A stretch of DNA of 8,278 nucleotides from JAVVPO01 sp036655715 (GTDB lineage Bacteria; Bacillota; Clostridia; Lachnospirales; Cellulosilyticaceae): the NCBI GenBank assembly GCA_036655715.1, contig JAVVPO010000096.1, positions 1 through 8,278 of the forward strand, in the 5' to 3' direction. How positions within the stretch are numbered: position 1 is the stretch's first letter; every line of letters starts with the position of its first letter. Below are positions 7,120 through 8,278 of this stretch, piece after piece. A program made the position numbers and the translations under genes. The notes under the pieces are model-generated. The model ran no database searches. It saw nothing but the letters and a program-made list of their open reading frames with translations, and was not told where the DNA came from.

Positions 7120-8091
7120 CTATATATCTTTATAAATGCTTAGCTTAGAAGGCAAGATAACGGTCATCGTCTCTGTCCTAGTGCCTGTTATTCTTTCAAC
7201 TAATAGCTTGATTGCCGTCTCCCAGACGAAGCTTGGAATCATGTCAACAGCTGTATAATTTAGACCTTTAGATTTAATCGTATCTATGTCTTTATAAAGG
7301 ATAACATCCACATCCTCAGGTACCCTTAATCCTTCTTCTTCAAAAGCTTCAAGAACACCTTCAGCAATTTGGTCATTACCTAATAAGACTACTCTAGCTA
7401 AGTTTTGACTAACTATGGCTTTTTTAGCCAACCTGTAACCACTTTCTTTACTTAAATCTCCTATGAAAAACTGCTTTTCGTTATATCGACCTTTGCTTTG
7501 AAGTATTTTGATCAGTGACTGATGTCTTCTTTTTCCTATGACGAGATTATCTCTTTCATAATAGCCGCCTATGTACCCTAAACTTTCATACTGCTTTGTA
7601 TCTAGTACGTAATTTACCATCTGCATTACACCTTCTGTATAATCCATGATAATGCGGTCATATTGATAATCTTGCCTCTCTGAATTAATAAACAATATAC
7701 AGTAACTTTGCTTCTTGAGTTTAACAACTTCCTCCTCCGAGAACTTCCCTAATGCAATAATACCATCTACCTTAGTCTCAGTCTCATAGGCTAATCGCTT
7801 GAACTCCACTGGATCTTTACAAAATCCACTTGCTATACTAATGTAATCCATTAGCCTTACATTATTTACATCTTGTCTAATGATATGCCAATCAGCAATA
7901 CCTATAGTGATACCCTCAACCATCTTTAGCTTTCTCTTTTTAGGCGGAATATATCCTAATTCATGTGCTATATTGAAAATTTTATCTTTTACCTCATTAC
8001 TTACTGAAAGTGTATCATCTTGATTCAACACTCTCGATACAGTTGCCATCGACACCTTAGCAAGCTGTGCTATTTCTTTAATAGTTGCCAT
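7120..8091 (-). CDS. LacI/GalR-family transcriptional regulator
   Basis: A 323-residue DNA-binding regulator and the first gene of the operon, so probably a local and autoregulating repressor. The N-terminal helix-turn-helix is complete (IKEIAQLAKVSMATVSRVLN, 4-23), with M15 and A16 at the usual operator-specificity positions and R20 conserved. The domain ends with ELGYIPP (44-50). A lysine-rich stretch (PPKKRKLK, 49-56) follows where PurR and LacI have the minor-groove hinge helix, resembling the GalR/MsmR branch of Firmicutes. The periplasmic-binding-protein-like effector domain spans about 61-323, with VDGIIALG (108-115), an LGYIGG segment, the GNDQIAEGVLEAFEEEG helix, and the typical ending LPSKLSIYKDI. 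Effector identity cannot be read from sequence. GGAAGGA lies 7 bases before the ATG. The gap to phnD is 70 bases with no strong terminator, so cotranscription is likely. Confidence 0.95.
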   Translation of the reverse strand: MATIKEIAQLAKVSMATVSRVLNQDDTLSVSNEVKDKIFNIAHELGYIPPKKRKLKMVEGITIGIADWHIIRQDVNNVRLMDYISIASGFCKDPVEFKRLAYETETKVDGIIALGKFSEEEVVKLKKQSYCILFINSERQDYQYDRIIMDYTEGVMQMVNYVLDTKQYESLGYIGGYYERDNLVIGKRRHQSLIKILQSKGRYNEKQFFIGDLSKESGYRLAKKAIVSQNLARVVLLGNDQIAEGVLEAFEEEGLRVPEDVDVILYKDIDTIKSKGLNYTAVDMIPSFVWETAIKLLVERITGTRTETMTVILPSKLSIYKDI

Positions 8092-8111
8092 ACATTTTTC
8101 CTTCCCTTATT

Positions 8112-8139
8112 ATTTTATCCATTAAAATAATAATTGCAA
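8112..8139 (-). promoter_or_regulatory. Weak promoter candidate ahead of the LacI-family gene
   Basis: On the minus strand TTGCAA (8139-8134) and TAAAAT (8117-8112) are 16 bases apart. The -10 box matches five of six consensus bases and the -35 box four. Initiation near 8105 would place the Shine-Dalgarno at the very 5' end of the mRNA, which weakens the call. The surrounding AT-rich DNA offers other poor matches. Confidence 0.2.
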
Positions 8140-8176
8140 TATAATTTACTAAAGTTTTACTTAAAAATATTTTTTT

Positions 8177-8196
8177 AACTTAGTTTATACTAACTT
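8177..8196. promoter_or_regulatory. Imperfect palindrome upstream of the regulator, possible operator
   Basis: The sequence AACTTAGTTTATACTAACTT is an even-centred 20-bp dyad with mismatches only at 8179/8194 and at 8185/8188. Its core is TTAGTTT/ATACTAA. The size and position about 90 bases before the LacI-family start suit an operator. It lacks the central CG common in LacI-family sites, so the role is inferred. Confidence 0.3.
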
Positions 8197-8205
8197 TCAT
8201 CAACT

Positions 8206-8220
8206 CATTACTATGTAATG
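8206..8220. promoter_or_regulatory. Perfect odd-centred palindrome CATTAC-TAT-GTAATG, possible regulatory site
   Basis: The 6-bp arms are exact complements around a 3-base centre in the gene-free upstream region. A LacI-family dimer normally prefers even-centred sites, so another regulator or chance is possible. Confidence 0.25.
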
Positions 8221-8233
8221 CCTTAGCACATAA

Positions 8234-8275
8234 AGAGAAGTCATAGAATAGATACTGCAACTCCACGACTTCTCT
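8234..8275. terminator. 9-bp inverted repeat at the right edge, possible terminator of an upstream gene
   Basis: AGAGAAGTC (8234-8242) and GACTTCTCT (8267-8275) are perfect complements separated by 24 bases. Read on the minus strand, TTTATG follows the stem. A gene ending just beyond 8278 on the minus strand could use it as terminator. The long loop and short U-tract make this weak. Confidence 0.35.
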
Positions 8276-8278
8276 CAT

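Larger units (their letters stand above)
8092..8278. other. AT-rich intergenic region upstream of the operon
   Basis: This 187-base stretch is the longest gene-free part of the window. It holds the weak promoter candidate, two palindromes and the inverted repeat listed separately, plus runs of A/T around 8160-8178. No open reading frame, RNA gene or clear strong promoter is visible. Operon control should map here. Confidence 0.7.

Noticed and set aside
1888..8091. A complete phosphonate degradation (C-P lyase) locus
   Set aside because: Only the transporter part is present. No PhnG-M, PhnX, PhnW or PhnA-like protein is encoded within the window.
5941..8140. Recurring TTGCAA words in intergenic DNA (5941-5946, 5990-5995, 8134-8139) as a shared operator
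   Set aside because: TTGCAA also occurs inside coding sequence (for example near 2427 and 5022) and is expected often in AT-rich DNA. The flanks are not conserved between copies.

Overview
The window reads as chromosomal DNA from a low-GC Gram-positive bacterium, most likely a Clostridia member such as a Lachnospiraceae relative. The evidence is AT-rich sequence, strong GGAGG-type ribosome binding sites before most genes, a lipoprotein-type solute-binding protein, and a GalR/MsmR-like LacI regulator. This assignment is inferred from style; no 16S or other marker gene is present.

All seven genes lie on the minus strand, so transcription runs from high to low coordinates. In that order: a LacI-family regulator (8091-7120); a PhnD-type binding lipoprotein (7049-5997); a PhnC-type ATPase (5894-5136); two different PhnE-type permeases (5134-4313 and 4297-3473); a cytoplasmic metallophosphatase/nucleotidase with CpdB-like signatures (3402-1888); a terminator-like hairpin (about 1836-1880); then an aminopeptidase P gene starting at 1754 that runs off the left edge, probably only about ten codons short of its end.

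The first six genes look like one import-and-hydrolyse operon. PhnD would capture a phosphonate, phosphite or phosphate-ester ligand outside the cell, the PhnC/PhnE/PhnE complex would import it, and the phosphatase would release phosphate or split a phosphodiester in the cytoplasm. The LacI-type protein would sense a ligand. No C-P lyase or other phosphonate-degrading gene is visible. The unusual regulator and the nucleotidase together make a phosphorylated nucleoside- or sugar-like substrate a reasonable alternative to a true phosphonate. A hairpin between phnD and phnC probably lets the binding protein be made in excess over the membrane components. Three likely start sites (phnD and both phnE genes) lie downstream of the longest open frame, because the upstream candidate codons overlap the Shine-Dalgarno sequence or the preceding gene.

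No gap exceeds 300 bases. The longest, 8092-8278, is AT-rich upstream DNA with two imperfect or short palindromes and a 9-bp inverted repeat near the right edge. I see no RNA genes, insertion sequences, CRISPR arrays or phage genes.
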